Positions 51,420-62,366 of a stretch of 64,000 bases of DNA are shown here, piece after piece. Every line of letters begins with the position of its first letter. Within the stretch, counting starts at the first letter, position 1. The stretch is from Algoriphagus sp. (GTDB lineage: Bacteria; Bacteroidota; Bacteroidia; Cytophagales; Cyclobacteriaceae), in contig JAJTDZ010000006.1 of assembly GCA_021298245.1 (NCBI GenBank), positions 1-64,000 on the forward strand, in the 5' to 3' direction. Position numbers and translations under genes: made by a program. Under the pieces are notes generated by a model. That model saw only the letters and a list, made by a program, of their open reading frames with translations. It had not been told where the DNA came from and ran no database searches.

Positions 51420-51953
51420 TTACCAGTTGGCCACCGTTGCTGTAAAAATATCTTGAATGATAATTTCAAAAATATCTTCTACCAATTGATTTTCTACGTC
51501 AAGAAGAGTCACTGTACGGGGATCGTAATCCTTGAAAAACGTAAAAGTCTGTTTTAGATTTTCTTCTTCATTGGTCAGGTTGACGTATTCTACTTCTACC
51601 GCAATGGTGAGCCTCATTTGTCCAGCCCTATCGGGTAGATTCGGATTGCCGCTCGAGACTACGGCTTGTGGAGATAAGGAATAGCGAACAATGGACCCGG
51701 AAAATTGAAGATCTCCGTTATTTTTGATTAGTTCAAGTTGGGTATTTCGTTGGTAGTATTCTTTTAATGCTTCGGTAAATCGTTGCTCCATGTTGGCTGG
51801 TCCACTACCAGAATCATTGAAAAAATTCTCTACTGAAAATGACTTCACCACCTCGTAGTTGATATTGGTACCTGTAAAACTGTACTTTACAGAACATGAC
51901 ATCATGGCGAATGCCAAAATTAGGAGAGTGACGATCGACCTACTCAATATCAT
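51420..51953 (-). CDS. LptE-family LPS assembly lipoprotein
   Basis: 177 aa; lipobox MMSCSVKYSFTGTNI; position after sigma-54 regulator. Confidence 0.8.
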   Translation of the reverse strand: MILSRSIVTLLILAFAMMSCSVKYSFTGTNINYEVVKSFSVENFFNDSGSGPANMEQRFTEALKEYYQRNTQLELIKNNGDLQFSGSIVRYSLSPQAVVSSGNPNLPDRAGQMRLTIAVEVEYVNLTNEEENLKQTFTFFKDYDPRTVTLLDVENQLVEDIFEIIIQDIFTATVANW

Positions 51954-53223
51954 ATTGTTTGATTTTTCTGTACAAGGTTCTTTCTGAAATGCCTAAATCT
52001 TGAGCAGCATACTTTCTTTTGTTGCTATGCTTCTGTAAGGCTTTTAAAATCATTTCCTTTTCTTTTCTTTCCAAAGACAAGGAAGTATCGTCTTCTTCAT
52101 GCAAGATATCTTCTATGATATCCTCCTCATAGCCCTCCTCTACGGGTTCTTCCTTTTTGGTGCTTTCAATTCTCAGTGGCATAGAGAAATGGGAGGTAGT
52201 TTCAGAGGTTTCCTTCGCTAGAGTAGTGGTTTCAATATCTTCAAAAAGCCCTTGATGCTTTTGCATGATGGTGGGATGTATTCCCCCATTTTGGTAGGAC
52301 TCTAGGATCAATTTTTTCAATTCATTCATATCCTTTTTCATATCAAAAAGGACCTTGTAAAGAATGTCCCGTTCGGAGAAATCCATGGAATCCGCTGTTC
52401 CAGTAGCCAAGGTGATGGGTAGTCTTGCACCTACTTCGGGTAGGTATTTGGTCAAGGTAAGTGCATTTACTTCGCGCTGCTCTTCTAACAAAGACACTTG
52501 TTCGGCAATGTTTTTGAGTTGGCGAATATTGCCTGGGAAAGGATAACGCTGAAGAAGCGCTTGAGCTTCAGCGTCTAAAGTGATTGGTTTTACGTGGTAC
52601 TTTTCAGAAAAATCAGAGGTAAACTTTCTAAACAACAAGACCATGTCCTCCCCACGTTCGCGAAGCGGAGGAACAAAAATCGGAACGGTATTGAGGCGGT
52701 AATAAAGGTCCTCTCTAAACTTTCCTTTTTCTACCGCTTTGATCAAGTTGACATTGGTGGCGGTAATGACCCGCACGTTAGTTTTTTGAACTTTGGATGA
52801 TCCAACTTTGATAAATTCCCCATTTTCCAAAACCCTAAGCAAGCGAGCCTGAGTGCCCAAGGGCATTTCTCCGATTTCATCTAGGAAAATAGAGCCTCCG
52901 TCGGTGACTTCGAAATATCCTTTTCGGGCTTCATGCGCTCCTGTAAATGAGCCTTTTTCGTGACCAAATAATTCTGAGTCAATGGTACCTTCAGGAATAG
53001 CCCCGCAGTTGATGGCAATGAATTTTCCGTGTTTACGTAAGGAAAGGGAGTGGATTATTTTTGAAAAACTTTCTTTACCACTTCCACTTTCTCCCGTGAT
53101 CAAAACCGTCATCTCTGTTGGCGCGGCCTGCATGGCTACCTGAATGGCATGAGAAAGCAAAGGGCTATTTCCTATGATACCAAAACGCTGCTTGACGGCT
53201 TGAATTTCTGCTGCAGTAATCAT
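51940..53223 (-). CDS. Sigma-54-dependent AAA+ transcriptional activator lacking a receiver domain
   Basis: [23 protein letters not shown]...[52 protein letters not shown]-terminal Fis-type HTH. Confidence 0.93.
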   Translation of the reverse strand: MITAAEIQAVKQRFGIIGNSPLLSHAIQVAMQAAPTEMTVLITGESGSGKESFSKIIHSLSLRKHGKFIAINCGAIPEGTIDSELFGHEKGSFTGAHEARKGYFEVTDGGSIFLDEIGEMPLGTQARLLRVLENGEFIKVGSSKVQKTNVRVITATNVNLIKAVEKGKFREDLYYRLNTVPIFVPPLRERGEDMVLLFRKFTSDFSEKYHVKPITLDAEAQALLQRYPFPGNIRQLKNIAEQVSLLEEQREVNALTLTKYLPEVGARLPITLATGTADSMDFSERDILYKVLFDMKKDMNELKKLILESYQNGGIHPTIMQKHQGLFEDIETTTLAKETSETTSHFSMPLRIESTKKEEPVEEGYEEDIIEDILHEEDDTSLSLERKEKEMILKALQKHSNKRKYAAQDLGISERTLYRKIKQYDIE

Positions 53224-54695
53224 GTAAGGGAAGGATTGATTTCTACTACTTCTCCGAAGAGGGTTCCCGAAGTACAATCGGTGATTTTAACACGTACATA
53301 ATCTCCTAAGGCCAATCCTTTGCCCGGCATTACCACCACCTTATTGGCAGAATTTCTTCCCTTAAGCTCATCTTCAGATTTTTTTGAAACTCCGTCGATA
53401 AGGATGACTTGGGTTTTTCCCAAATCTTGACGATTTCGAAGAAGTGACAAATGGGTTTGCTTCTCGATAATTTCGGCAAGCCTTCTTTTTTTAATTTCTA
53501 AAGGAATATCATCTGCATATTTTTTGGCTGCCAAGGTTCCAGGCCGTTCTGAATAGTAAAACATGTAGGAAAAGTCATACTGCACTTTATCCATCAGACT
53601 CAAGGTATCTTGGTGTTCTTCTTCGGTTTCTGTGCAGAATCCCGCAATCATGTCAGAAGATATTCCACAATCCTCTCCCACAATCTCACGGATAGCTTTT
53701 ACTCGATCCAAATACCAATCCCTATCGTAAGTTCGATTCATTAATTCCAAAATCCTGCTATTTCCCGATTGTACCGGTAAGTGGATGTACTTGCAAATGT
53801 TGTCATATGCTTGAATGGTATGCAACACCTCATCGGTAATGTCTTTGGGATGGGAGGTGGAGAATCTGACCCGAAGAGAGGGGCTTACCTGGGCTACCAT
53901 TTCTAAGAGCTGAGCAAAGTTGATCACCTTGCTGACCTCATTTTCCTTTTTGGATAATCTAGCCTTGTTGTTTTCTTCTGGAGACCATTTGTAAGAATCT
54001 ACATTTTGTCCCAATAAGGTTACTTCTTTGTATCCATTTTCCACCAAAGCTTTGGCTTCTGCTACAATGGAATGAGGGTCTCGACTTCGCTCTCGTCCTC
54101 GGGTAAAAGGGACCACACAAAAAGAACACATGTTGTCACAGCCCCGCATGATGGAGATAAATGCTGACACCCCATTGGAATTAAGTCTTACGGGGGAAAT
54201 ATCTGCGTAAGTCTCCTCTCTAGACAAAAAGGTATTGATGGCTTTCAGCCCTTCTTCGGCAGTGGCAACGAGCTGAGGGAGCTCTCGGTAGGCATCGGGT
54301 CCAACGACCAAGTCAACGATTTTTTCTTCTTCCAGTAATTTTTCTTTTAGGCGCTCGGCCATACATCCCAACACTCCGATGGTCATGTCTGGCTTATGCT
54401 TTTTTATGCCATTGAAATGAACAAGCCTGTTTCTCACGGTTTGCTCTGCTTTTTCACGAATAGAACAGGTATTGAGAAAAACTACATCTGCTGTAGAGAC
54501 ATCTGAAGTGGTATCGTAACCGTTTTCTTTCATGATGGAAGCCACTATTTCAGAATCCGAAAAATTCATTTGACAGCCGTAGCTTTCGATGTAGACTTTT
54601 TTCGCTTTTCCAGTACTCAGCTCGGGAGTAGTCTTGAAGTCACAAGCCTGAGCTTCTTCTGCTGAAATAAGGTCAATATCTTTGATAAGTTCCAT
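53220..54695 (-). CDS. miaB: tRNA-2-methylthio-N6-dimethylallyladenosine synthase
   Basis: 491 aa; [48 protein letters not shown] domain C-terminus. Confidence 0.95.
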   Translation of the reverse strand: MELIKDIDLISAEEAQACDFKTTPELSTGKAKKVYIESYGCQMNFSDSEIVASIMKENGYDTTSDVSTADVVFLNTCSIREKAEQTVRNRLVHFNGIKKHKPDMTIGVLGCMAERLKEKLLEEEKIVDLVVGPDAYRELPQLVATAEEGLKAINTFLSREETYADISPVRLNSNGVSAFISIMRGCDNMCSFCVVPFTRGRERSRDPHSIVAEAKALVENGYKEVTLLGQNVDSYKWSPEENNKARLSKKENEVSKVINFAQLLEMVAQVSPSLRVRFSTSHPKDITDEVLHTIQAYDNICKYIHLPVQSGNSRILELMNRTYDRDWYLDRVKAIREIVGEDCGISSDMIAGFCTETEEEHQDTLSLMDKVQYDFSYMFYYSERPGTLAAKKYADDIPLEIKKRRLAEIIEKQTHLSLLRNRQDLGKTQVILIDGVSKKSEDELKGRNSANKVVVMPGKGLALGDYVRVKITDCTSGTLFGEVVEINPSLT

Positions 54696-54881
54696 GGGAA
54701 ATAGGAAACGCTAGCTGAGAATTTATTACTGGGCTTACGCATGAGCCACAGGAAAGTTGCTTTAGGGACTCATGTTTGGAAGGCAAATTTAATACAATTC
54801 GGACAAAATGGCAGGATAAAGGAGTAAAATTCACACTAGGGTGAGAGGTAAGCGTAGCTGTATATTTTACCATGCTAAAAA

Positions 54882-54913
54882 AAAAGGCTGTACCCAAAGA
54901 AGCACAGCCTTTA
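54882..54913 (-). terminator. Intrinsic terminator after the YceI gene
   Basis: aaaggctgt...acagccttt inverted repeat; T-run on minus strand. Confidence 0.7.
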
Positions 54914-54963
54914 ATTGAAGACTTTGTTTTACCTAAGTAAACACACAAAAATCCAAGGTTAGA

Positions 54964-55686
54964 TTACTTTGCATTAATATCTAAAACCAAAGAAACGGTA
55001 TTGTAGATGAATTGATCCTTGGCTTTGTCTACTGCGGAGGCCTCATTGCCATAGCTGAGGTTCCAAGCTGTTCTATCGATGTTAAATCCGGCTTTGGCGC
55101 TTACGACTCCTCCAGCAATACTTACAGAAGCAGGAAATTTTATATTTTTTGTGGTACCACGAAGAGTCAAATTTCCACTGATCCAATGGCTTGGGTTTGC
55201 TGGAGCAAGAGAGCTATCGGAAGCAGGGGTATTTGCAGAGTTAAATTCTTGCTTGTCCATCACCTTATCTGTAGCAGCATATGGAATTACTTCAGTGATT
55301 TCAAAACTTGCGGTAGGGTGATTTGCTGCATCAAAGAAATCGGGCGACTGCAAGTGACCATACAGTTTGCCATAATCTTCTGAACCTTGAGCTAGATCCT
55401 CAATGTTTAACCCTACTACATCGAAGGTAAAGCTTCCTCCGGTGATGGTATCATTAGCAACGGTAAGGAATCCTGAACTTACTGGTATTTTTCCAACATG
55501 TTTTCCAGTGGGCTTGTATCCAGTCCAGGAAATGGCAGTGTTGTTAGGATCTACATTTAGGGTATCTCCCGCTCCGGCTAGTGCAGTTTGTGCCTCTGAA
55601 GTTTCTAAGGAATCTCCTGGCTTATTGCAGGCCGCTAATCCTAAAATGAGCAAAAGGAAGAACGAATACTTGGTCATGGTGTTCAT
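54964..55686 (-). CDS. YceI-family lipoprotein
   Basis: 240 aa; lipobox LGLAACNKP; ISWTGYKPTGKHVGKIPVSSGFLTV, LTLRGTTKNIKFPA. Confidence 0.9.
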   Translation of the reverse strand: MNTMTKYSFFLLLILGLAACNKPGDSLETSEAQTALAGAGDTLNVDPNNTAISWTGYKPTGKHVGKIPVSSGFLTVANDTITGGSFTFDVVGLNIEDLAQGSEDYGKLYGHLQSPDFFDAANHPTASFEITEVIPYAATDKVMDKQEFNSANTPASDSSLAPANPSHWISGNLTLRGTTKNIKFPASVSIAGGVVSAKAGFNIDRTAWNLSYGNEASAVDKAKDQFIYNTVSLVLDINAK

Positions 55687-55808
55687 AAAACTATTTTTAA
55701 GGGGTTAAAAATTACATGTATATACATTTAACCAAATTTTCAAAAAAGAGTTCCAGGATGCGCAACTTTTTTTTATACCTTAGAAAATCGAATAACTAAC
55801 CTCCGCTC

Positions 55809-56327
55809 ATGGCTTGTATTTTAAAGGTAAATGGCATCGCTCCTGTCTTTGGAGACAATTGTTGGTTGGCACCCAACGCCACCGTAGTGGGGGATGTACA
55901 CCTGGGCAAGAACTGTACGGTCTGGTTTAATGCGGTGATTCGAGGGGACGTGCATGAAATTCGAATTGGGGACGATACCAACATTCAAGATGGCGCCATT
56001 ATTCATTGTACCTACCAGAAGGCGGCCACGTATATAGGCAATCAAGTGTCTATAGCACACAATGCCATAGTGCACGGTTGTACGATACATGATCGCGTAT
56101 TGATCGGGATGGGGGCCATCGTCATGGATGGTGCCATAATTCACTCCAACTCGGTAATCGCGGCAGGAGCAGTGGTATTGGCAGGCACCATAGTGGAGGA
56201 GGGCTCCATCTATGCAGGGATACCTGCCAAAAAAGTCAAAGCTATTGGAGAAAATATGGAGGAAGTCATCTTGAGAACTGCCAAGAACTATCCTAAGTAT
56301 GCGATTTGGTTCGAAAAAAAGCCTTGA
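55809..56327 (+). CDS. Gamma-carbonic anhydrase-family (hexapeptide repeat) protein
   Basis: 172 aa; left-handed beta-helix repeats with the three putative zinc His (AIIHCTY, SIAHNA, IVHGC). Confidence 0.93.
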   Translation: MACILKVNGIAPVFGDNCWLAPNATVVGDVHLGKNCTVWFNAVIRGDVHEIRIGDDTNIQDGAIIHCTYQKAATYIGNQVSIAHNAIVHGCTIHDRVLIGMGAIVMDGAIIHSNSVIAAGAVVLAGTIVEEGSIYAGIPAKKVKAIGENMEEVILRTAKNYPKYAIWFEKKP

Positions 56328-56349
56328 TTAAAAATGGTTGATTAACCCT

Positions 56350-56994
56350 TTATTGCTTCCAAGCACTTGGATTTTTTCTCCATTCTGCCAAAGAGCTTAA
56401 GGTGGCTTCGTCGATGTATTTTTTTTCAAGGGCCTTAGGCAAAAGGGAATGGTAATCACTCAGGCATACTAAGGGAATTCCTGCATCTTGAAAATTTTTA
56501 TCTGCAAGATCAAAACCATAGGAAAAAATGGCAAGCATTCCCAAGACTTCTACTCCTGCTTGCCTCAAATCTTCAACTGCTTTGAGGGAGCTTCCGCCGG
56601 TGGAAATAAGGTCTTCGATGACCACTACTTTTTGATTAGGGACTACTTTTCCCTCAATCATATTTTCCATTCCGTGTCCTTTGGGCTTTGATCTCACATA
56701 CATAAAAGGCAATTCCAGTTCATCGGCCAGCAATGCCCCTTGGGGAATCCCAGCAGTGGCTACTCCCGCAATGGCTTCTACCTTTGGAAAATGTTTTTTA
56801 ATAGCCAATACCAACTTATCTTTAATAAACTTCCTGATTTTTGGATAGGATAGTGCGAGTCTATTGTCACAGTAAATGGGAGATTTCCATCCTGAAGCCC
56901 AAGTAAATGGTTTTTCAGGTTGTAGACGAATGGCCTCAATCTCTAGAAGTTTTTCTGCAACTTCAGCTGCTGTTGTTTGGTTGAAAATATCCAT
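56350..56994 (-). CDS. pyrE: Orotate phosphoribosyltransferase
   Basis: 214 aa; GWKSPIYCDNRLALSYP, GVATAGIPQGALLADEL, VVVIEDLISTGGSSLKAVEDLR. Confidence 0.96.
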   Translation of the reverse strand: MDIFNQTTAAEVAEKLLEIEAIRLQPEKPFTWASGWKSPIYCDNRLALSYPKIRKFIKDKLVLAIKKHFPKVEAIAGVATAGIPQGALLADELELPFMYVRSKPKGHGMENMIEGKVVPNQKVVVIEDLISTGGSSLKAVEDLRQAGVEVLGMLAIFSYGFDLADKNFQDAGIPLVCLSDYHSLLPKALEKKYIDEATLSSLAEWRKNPSAWKQ

Positions 56995-57169
56995 GGCATA
57001 AAATTAAGGGTTTCCCCAAGTTTCATTGGAAGTTTTTATTTTTTTTCCTTAGTTGCCAAAAAACCAAATGCTAGATCTTCAATTCTTTTTTCAGCAAAGA
57101 CCTCTGATTGAAATTTCCTAAACCCATGATACATTTTTGGTCAAGCCCTGTTCGCTCAATTGTTTCTCC

Positions 57170-57844
57170 ATGAAGATTTTTGTAAACGATAAGCCGTTAG
57201 AAATTCTATCTTTTGAAGAGCGACCAAGCAGGTCCTTTTCAAAAATTTATAGCCATCTGGATGAATTTCCAGAGGAGGTAGAATGGGAGGGAGATGTACT
57301 TTTTGAAGAGCCCACCCCCGATGTAGTTATTCGATTGCTGTATTTGATGCGTACCCGAAAAATGAAACGACTGGGTTCAGTGACGCTTTTGAGTAGGGAC
57401 AAAAAGCTATTGAAGAAATTTGTAAAAAGTAGGTTTTTAATCATCAAAGCGGCAGGAGGGGTGGTGGCTAAAAAACAAAAAGTTCTGCTCATCCATAGAC
57501 TTGGAAAGTGGGATTTTCCAAAAGGCAAATTGGATAAAGGTGAAAGCCCAGAAACCTGCGCCAAAAGAGAAGTAGAGGAAGAATGCAGCATTCGGGTCAA
57601 GGTGATGGAACATTTTTGTACCACCTGGCATACGTATACGCAAAACAGAAGATCTATCCTAAAAAAAACGTATTGGTATACCATGCATTGCGCCAATGAT
57701 GCCGCTATGAAACCTCAGGAAGAAGAAGGAATAAAGGATATTCAATGGTTTACTGCTGAGAATGCTCAAGATGCCTTAATGGATTCTTACCCCTCCATGA
57801 GGTACCTATATACTCGTTATCAGGAACTTGTGGATTCCAATTAA
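57170..57844 (+). CDS. NUDIX hydrolase with N-terminal extension
   Basis: KWDFPKGKLDKGESPETCAKREVEEECSI Nudix box; start trimmed to MKIFVNDKPLEIL. Confidence 0.92.
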   Translation: MKIFVNDKPLEILSFEERPSRSFSKIYSHLDEFPEEVEWEGDVLFEEPTPDVVIRLLYLMRTRKMKRLGSVTLLSRDKKLLKKFVKSRFLIIKAAGGVVAKKQKVLLIHRLGKWDFPKGKLDKGESPETCAKREVEEECSIRVKVMEHFCTTWHTYTQNRRSILKKTYWYTMHCANDAAMKPQEEEGIKDIQWFTAENAQDALMDSYPSMRYLYTRYQELVDSN

Positions 57845-58296
57845 AGAGTGTAGGGAATAAATTCGCTCACGTCTCCACCGTATTTATGTACTTCCCGGAT
57901 TACGGTAGAGCTGATAGATGCATATTGTGGAGAAGTAATGAGTAGGACCGTATCCAAATTGCTATTCAGGTACCGATTCATTTGGCTTATGGTATTTTCG
58001 TATTCGAAGTCGGTAGTATTGCGAAGTCCTCTAATTAAAAATTGAGCCCCATATTTTTTGGCCAGGGTAGAGGTAAGTTCATTGTATACCACCACAGACA
58101 CTCTAGGCATATCCACGTATACGCTTTCGATTTTACCAACCATAAAATCAATTTCAAAGTATCTATTTTTTTTTGTGGAATTATAGCCGATTCCAACAAT
58201 CACCTCATCAAAAAGTTCTAAGCTTCTCATCACGATGTCGTGATGTCCTTTGGTAAAGGGGTCAAAAGTCCCAGGGAAGATGGCTATTTTTTTCAT
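57841..58296 (-). CDS. coaD: Pantetheine-phosphate adenylyltransferase
   Basis: 151 aa; AIFPGTFDPFTKGHHDIVMRSLELFDEVIVGIG, FLIRGLRNTTDFEYE, ISSTVIREV. Confidence 0.96.
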   Translation of the reverse strand: MKKIAIFPGTFDPFTKGHHDIVMRSLELFDEVIVGIGYNSTKKNRYFEIDFMVGKIESVYVDMPRVSVVVYNELTSTLAKKYGAQFLIRGLRNTTDFEYENTISQMNRYLNSNLDTVLLITSPQYASISSTVIREVHKYGGDVSEFIPYTL

Positions 58297-58299
58297 GAC

Positions 58300-59118
58300 C
58301 TAAAGGTATTGCCAGTATGCCTCAAAAATGGGGGGTAAATTCTTTTTTACAAAACCTGCAGCAAAATTTTGATTGGCAGCTGGGTCCAACAACCTGACGT
58401 GTCCAAGATATTCTTTTGCCCAAGATTCGCTGATTCCTAAAGACTCGCTTGATCCAATAAAAGTGATCCTAGCATGATTTCTATCGTGTTGCAGCGTATG
58501 CAGGCCGATCAAAATATATTTCAAGACTTCTTCTTTTGACTCTACTTCAAATTGATTGAATACAACCAATTCTTGATCCGTAAATCCTGCCAGATACAGG
58601 TGCTTACCAAATAAATTTACCCAAATTTCTTGGCCGATTAAATTGAATCGCTCTTTAAACAAATAGGAGAGAAAGGAACTTGCGCCATGGTAAATAGAAA
58701 GCTCAGTAAATTTTTCTGCCAGCTGTGCATGCAATTTTTGCGAGATAAAGCTTACCAGTTGGATATTATTGCTGTCTACTCCGGTTGAAAAAAAATAAGG
58801 ATTTTTAGGAAGATCGCTTAACTCATGAAAATAGGCCAGCTCCTTTCCTTGTTGAAATACTACTCCTGGAATGAGGAGAAATTCCTTTTGATGCAAGAAA
58901 GCTCTTACGGGTACATCCTGCTTAGTCAAAGAATCAGAAGCTAAGAGTGGCCCTAATCCATTCCAGTCTTTTACCGAGTAGTGGTGTATGCAGAGGATAG
59001 TTTGGTTTTTGTCTTTGGCAAAGACCATTAAAAAATCTGGATAAATAAAAAGTGATAAGCCTGCTACCTGTTCTAAAGCAAACTTATCACTTGAGAATAC
59101 CTTTGGGTTATTTTCCAA
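58300..59118 (-). CDS. DUF3822-family protein
   Basis: 272 aa, directly upstream of coaD; FtsA/actin-like-fold style conserved Bacteroidota protein by recall. Confidence 0.75.
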   Translation of the reverse strand: MENNPKVFSSDKFALEQVAGLSLFIYPDFLMVFAKDKNQTILCIHHYSVKDWNGLGPLLASDSLTKQDVPVRAFLHQKEFLLIPGVVFQQGKELAYFHELSDLPKNPYFFSTGVDSNNIQLVSFISQKLHAQLAEKFTELSIYHGASSFLSYLFKERFNLIGQEIWVNLFGKHLYLAGFTDQELVVFNQFEVESKEEVLKYILIGLHTLQHDRNHARITFIGSSESLGISESWAKEYLGHVRLLDPAANQNFAAGFVKKNLPPIFEAYWQYL

Positions 59119-59129
59119 TTCAGAGGCTG

Positions 59130-59723
59130 TTATTTCCAGTTACCTTCTGTGGAAGCATCTGTTCTTGAACCTACTCGTAAGGCTTTATCGTTTCCATTCT
59201 CATCTTTTATGCGTCTCTCAGGATTGATAGGAGAAGGATCTTTAATTTCGAACACATTTACTTTGTATCCTCCTGTTTTTTCAATTTTGTCGGCAAAAAA
59301 CTCGAATCTCTTCCCGCCGGATCCTGGAACTACAGGAAGCAAGTCGATATTGAAATCAGGATACTTTTGAGTATTGAATAGGGAATCCATCACAGATACT
59401 GAACCCAGGGTATCGAAACGAACGGAAATTTCTTCTGCACCATAATCTAACAATTTGGTGGTTTCTGTTCTTTGAACAATCCAGATAGTACCGGTTTCAA
59501 TAAAGGTTCTCAAGGAATCCCAGGTTCCTGCGTATTTTCCATTAGAAGCCTGGAAGGCCAATTGTGCATCGCGAAGCATTTCTAATTTTTCTATGGTAGC
59601 TGCTTCCAGCAAAGCAATTCTTTTTTCTTGCTCAACGACATCATCTACACCTTTCCAAAGAAGGTAGCCGAGAAATGCAGAAATCGCGAAGAATACTACT
59701 GAGAGAACTTTTGTGAGATTCAT
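59130..59723 (-). CDS. Conserved hypothetical, single N-terminal TM
   Basis: 197 aa; MNLTKVLSVVFFAISAFLGYLLWKGVDDVVEQEKRIALLEAATIEKLEMLRDAQLAFQASNGKYAGTWDSL. Confidence 0.75.
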   Translation of the reverse strand: MNLTKVLSVVFFAISAFLGYLLWKGVDDVVEQEKRIALLEAATIEKLEMLRDAQLAFQASNGKYAGTWDSLRTFIETGTIWIVQRTETTKLLDYGAEEISVRFDTLGSVSVMDSLFNTQKYPDFNIDLLPVVPGSGGKRFEFFADKIEKTGGYKVNVFEIKDPSPINPERRIKDENGNDKALRVGSRTDASTEGNWK

Positions 59724-59774
59724 TTTTAGTGAGATTTAGAAATCTAAATAAAGGTTGATGGTTTTAAAATCGTG

Positions 59775-60284
59775 CTATTTTATAGAATTATTTTCAAAAT
59801 TAAAATATCCTTTATACAATACTAATTCTGAAACTGATTTAATTCCAAGAAAAATCTGATGGAAGGAATTTTTTTCTAAAGAATGTATTTCTTTAAGCGT
59901 CATCCATTTGATTTCTTTGATAATCTGACTTTCTGAAGGAAGTTCTGGATCTATTCCCAAACTTACCTTTCCCTCCATTTTTTTAACCGAATAAAAGCAT
60001 TCTAAGGCATGCAAAGGAGGAGAGAGGTATTCATTCAGACCTAAAAAACGAATAGGTTCAATGCTTAGCCCTGTTTCCTCTAAAAACTCCCTTTTAAGGT
60101 TGTCCTCTAAAGAACTACCATAGGACATTCCACCTCCCGGGGTAGACCAAAAAAAACTAGATGCGCTCATTTGATGTTTGATAAGAAGAATTTTGTCGTC
60201 TTCAATCAAAATTCCATTTACGCGAACGCGCAGCCTATTTCCAAATTTAGATTCGATTTCCTTGCGGATCTTGTCTTCTGACAT
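59775..60284 (-). CDS. NUDIX hydrolase
   Basis: 169 aa; GGGMSYGSSLEDNLKREFLEETGLSI Nudix box. Confidence 0.93.
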   Translation of the reverse strand: MSEDKIRKEIESKFGNRLRVRVNGILIEDDKILLIKHQMSASSFFWSTPGGGMSYGSSLEDNLKREFLEETGLSIEPIRFLGLNEYLSPPLHALECFYSVKKMEGKVSLGIDPELPSESQIIKEIKWMTLKEIHSLEKNSFHQIFLGIKSVSELVLYKGYFNFENNSIK

Positions 60285-60300
60285 CTACCTTAGCTTATGC

Positions 60301-61743
60301 ATGGATAAAAATACTCAAGTCCTTCCAACTCCTTCCGATTTATTGAGGAAAAATTTCCCTTTTTCTCCGACCGGTGGACAAGAGCAGTTTTTCCTGAAAA
60401 TGGATAAGTTTTTCAGAAAACCGGTAGAGGAAAATCCTGTTTTTATTCTGAAGGGATATGCAGGTACGGGAAAAACATCTCTCCTTTCTGCCTTGGTTAA
60501 AATAATTCCAAAATTGGAAATGCGGGCTTTACTTTTGGCTCCTACGGGAAGAGCGGCAAAAGTGATGAGCACGTATTCTGGACGCTCCTCATACACCATT
60601 CACAAAATCATTTACAAACCCAAGGGAGATCCTAGTACCATGGGAGGGGGGTTTACGCTACAAAAAAATTACTACAAAGACACTCTTTTCATTGTGGATG
60701 AATCCTCCATGTTGGCAGATGAGGGAGGGATGTCAGGCAATTTGCTATGGGATTTGATCACTTTTACTTTTTCTGGGCATGGCAATAGGTTGTTGCTGGT
60801 AGGAGACACGGCCCAATTGCCTCCAGTAGGCAGCAGCAGTAGTCCAGCGCTAGATCCAGCCTATTTACAAAGACAATATCGACTGGAGGCAGACCACATA
60901 GAACTTACCGAAGTGATGCGACAGCGGCTTACTTCAGGAATACTATTCAATGCTACAGCGCTGAGGCATCAATTGAATCAACCCCAGCCTCTGATCAAAA
61001 TTCAAACTCAAAATTTTACCGACACCTACAAAATGACTTCTGAGCGCTTGGAAGACGGGCTTAGGTATGCGTACGATAAATACGGGATCGAAGGTACGTG
61101 CATCATTACGCGCTCCAACAAAGCTGCCGTCAACTACAATCTTTATATCCGACGCAGCATTCACTTTTATGAAGATGAACTTGCTGCAGGAGATTTGCTC
61201 ATGATTGTGAAAAATAATTATACCTACATGGTCGATTCAGACAAGGTGAATTTTTTAGCCAATGGAGATTTGGTGGAAGTTATGAAGATTCGAAATTTAG
61301 AAAAAAGGTATGATTTACGTTTTGCCACTCTTGAATTGCGGCTTTTAGACTATCCTGAAGAGCCTTATTTTGAGGCTAAGGTTCTTTTAGAGACGCTCTA
61401 TTCCTCAGGGCCCTCTTTATCTAGAGAACATTACAAACACCTGTATGACCAAATAGCTGAAGAGTATGCTGACCTGGCCAATAAAGCGGAGCGATTGGAG
61501 CATATTCGTAAAGATCCCTACCTCACAGCCCTGCAAGTTAAATTTGCCTATGCACTCACCTGCCATAAAGCCCAAGGAGGGCAATGGAAAGCTGTTTTTA
61601 TTGATCAGGGGTATTTATCAGAGGATCAAGTAGATATGGATTTTTTGAGATGGCTGTATACTGCGATTACTCGGGCAAGTGAGGAGGTATATCTGGTCAA
61701 TTTCTCCTCTTCTTTTTTTGAAAAAGGCCTAAATGATCAATAG
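60301..61743 (+). CDS. RecD/ExoV-like AAA helicase (UvrD_C_2-type C-terminus)
   Basis: MDKNTQVLPTPSDLL...LKGYAGTGKTSLLSAL (Walker A), FIVDESSML, LVGDTAQLPPVG, YALTCHKAQGGQW. Start trimmed to 60301. Confidence 0.9.
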   Translation: MDKNTQVLPTPSDLLRKNFPFSPTGGQEQFFLKMDKFFRKPVEENPVFILKGYAGTGKTSLLSALVKIIPKLEMRALLLAPTGRAAKVMSTYSGRSSYTIHKIIYKPKGDPSTMGGGFTLQKNYYKDTLFIVDESSMLADEGGMSGNLLWDLITFTFSGHGNRLLLVGDTAQLPPVGSSSSPALDPAYLQRQYRLEADHIELTEVMRQRLTSGILFNATALRHQLNQPQPLIKIQTQNFTDTYKMTSERLEDGLRYAYDKYGIEGTCIITRSNKAAVNYNLYIRRSIHFYEDELAAGDLLMIVKNNYTYMVDSDKVNFLANGDLVEVMKIRNLEKRYDLRFATLELRLLDYPEEPYFEAKVLLETLYSSGPSLSREHYKHLYDQIAEEYADLANKAERLEHIRKDPYLTALQVKFAYALTCHKAQGGQWKAVFIDQGYLSEDQVDMDFLRWLYTAITRASEEVYLVNFSSSFFEKGLNDQ

Positions 61744-61902
61744 TAAATTGGGTCAGATTCTTTTTCTTTCTTTCCATTTGGAATAATTAACAATTTGGTT
61801 TTCGTATTATTTGGCTTGAAATTTGAATTATTCTTCCATGATTTTTGTTTATTTGTTATTGACTTAAAAAAATACATTCTTAAACGTTTATTCTCATTCC
61901 CT

Positions 61903-62295
61903 ATGAAAAAGCTAGCATTTTTAATTGGTTTCTTTTCCTTAGTAATGGTTTTTCAATCTCATGCCCAAGGTGCGGGAGCAGTAATTACTTTTAAGGAAAG
62001 TTCAGTAGATTTTGGTGATATTGTACAAGGGCAAAAGGTTGAGCATACCTTTGTATTGACCAATAGCGGTAAGCAGCCTTTGATCATTTCCAATGTGGCA
62101 GCTACCTGTGGATGCACGGTGCCTACTTGGCCCAAGGAGCCTATTGCACCTGGAAAATCTGGGGAAATAAAAGTTTCTTTCAATTCTGCCGGTAAAATCG
62201 GTCAGCAGAATGCAGTAGTTCGCATCTATTCCAATGCATCCGAACCTATTGAAAAGGTTTCTTTGATTTCCAATGTGATTGTTAAGTCAAATTGA
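61903..62295 (+). CDS. DUF1573-domain secreted protein
   Basis: MKKLAFLIGFFSLVMVFQSHAQGAGAVITFKESSVDFGDIVQGQKVEHTFVLTNSGKQPLIISNVAATCGCTVPTWPKEPIAPGKSGEIKV. Confidence 0.93.
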   Translation: MKKLAFLIGFFSLVMVFQSHAQGAGAVITFKESSVDFGDIVQGQKVEHTFVLTNSGKQPLIISNVAATCGCTVPTWPKEPIAPGKSGEIKVSFNSAGKIGQQNAVVRIYSNASEPIEKVSLISNVIVKSN

Positions 62296-62313
62296 TCTCT
62301 TCATCTTTCCTTT

Positions 62314-62346
62314 CAAAAGCCTGTTTATTGTGACAGGCTTTTTTGT
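62314..62346 (+). terminator. Intrinsic terminator after the DUF1573 gene
   Basis: aaaagcctgt-ttattgtg-acaggctttttt. Confidence 0.8.
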
Positions 62347-62366
62347 TTTTCCCTTAGTTCCTTCAA

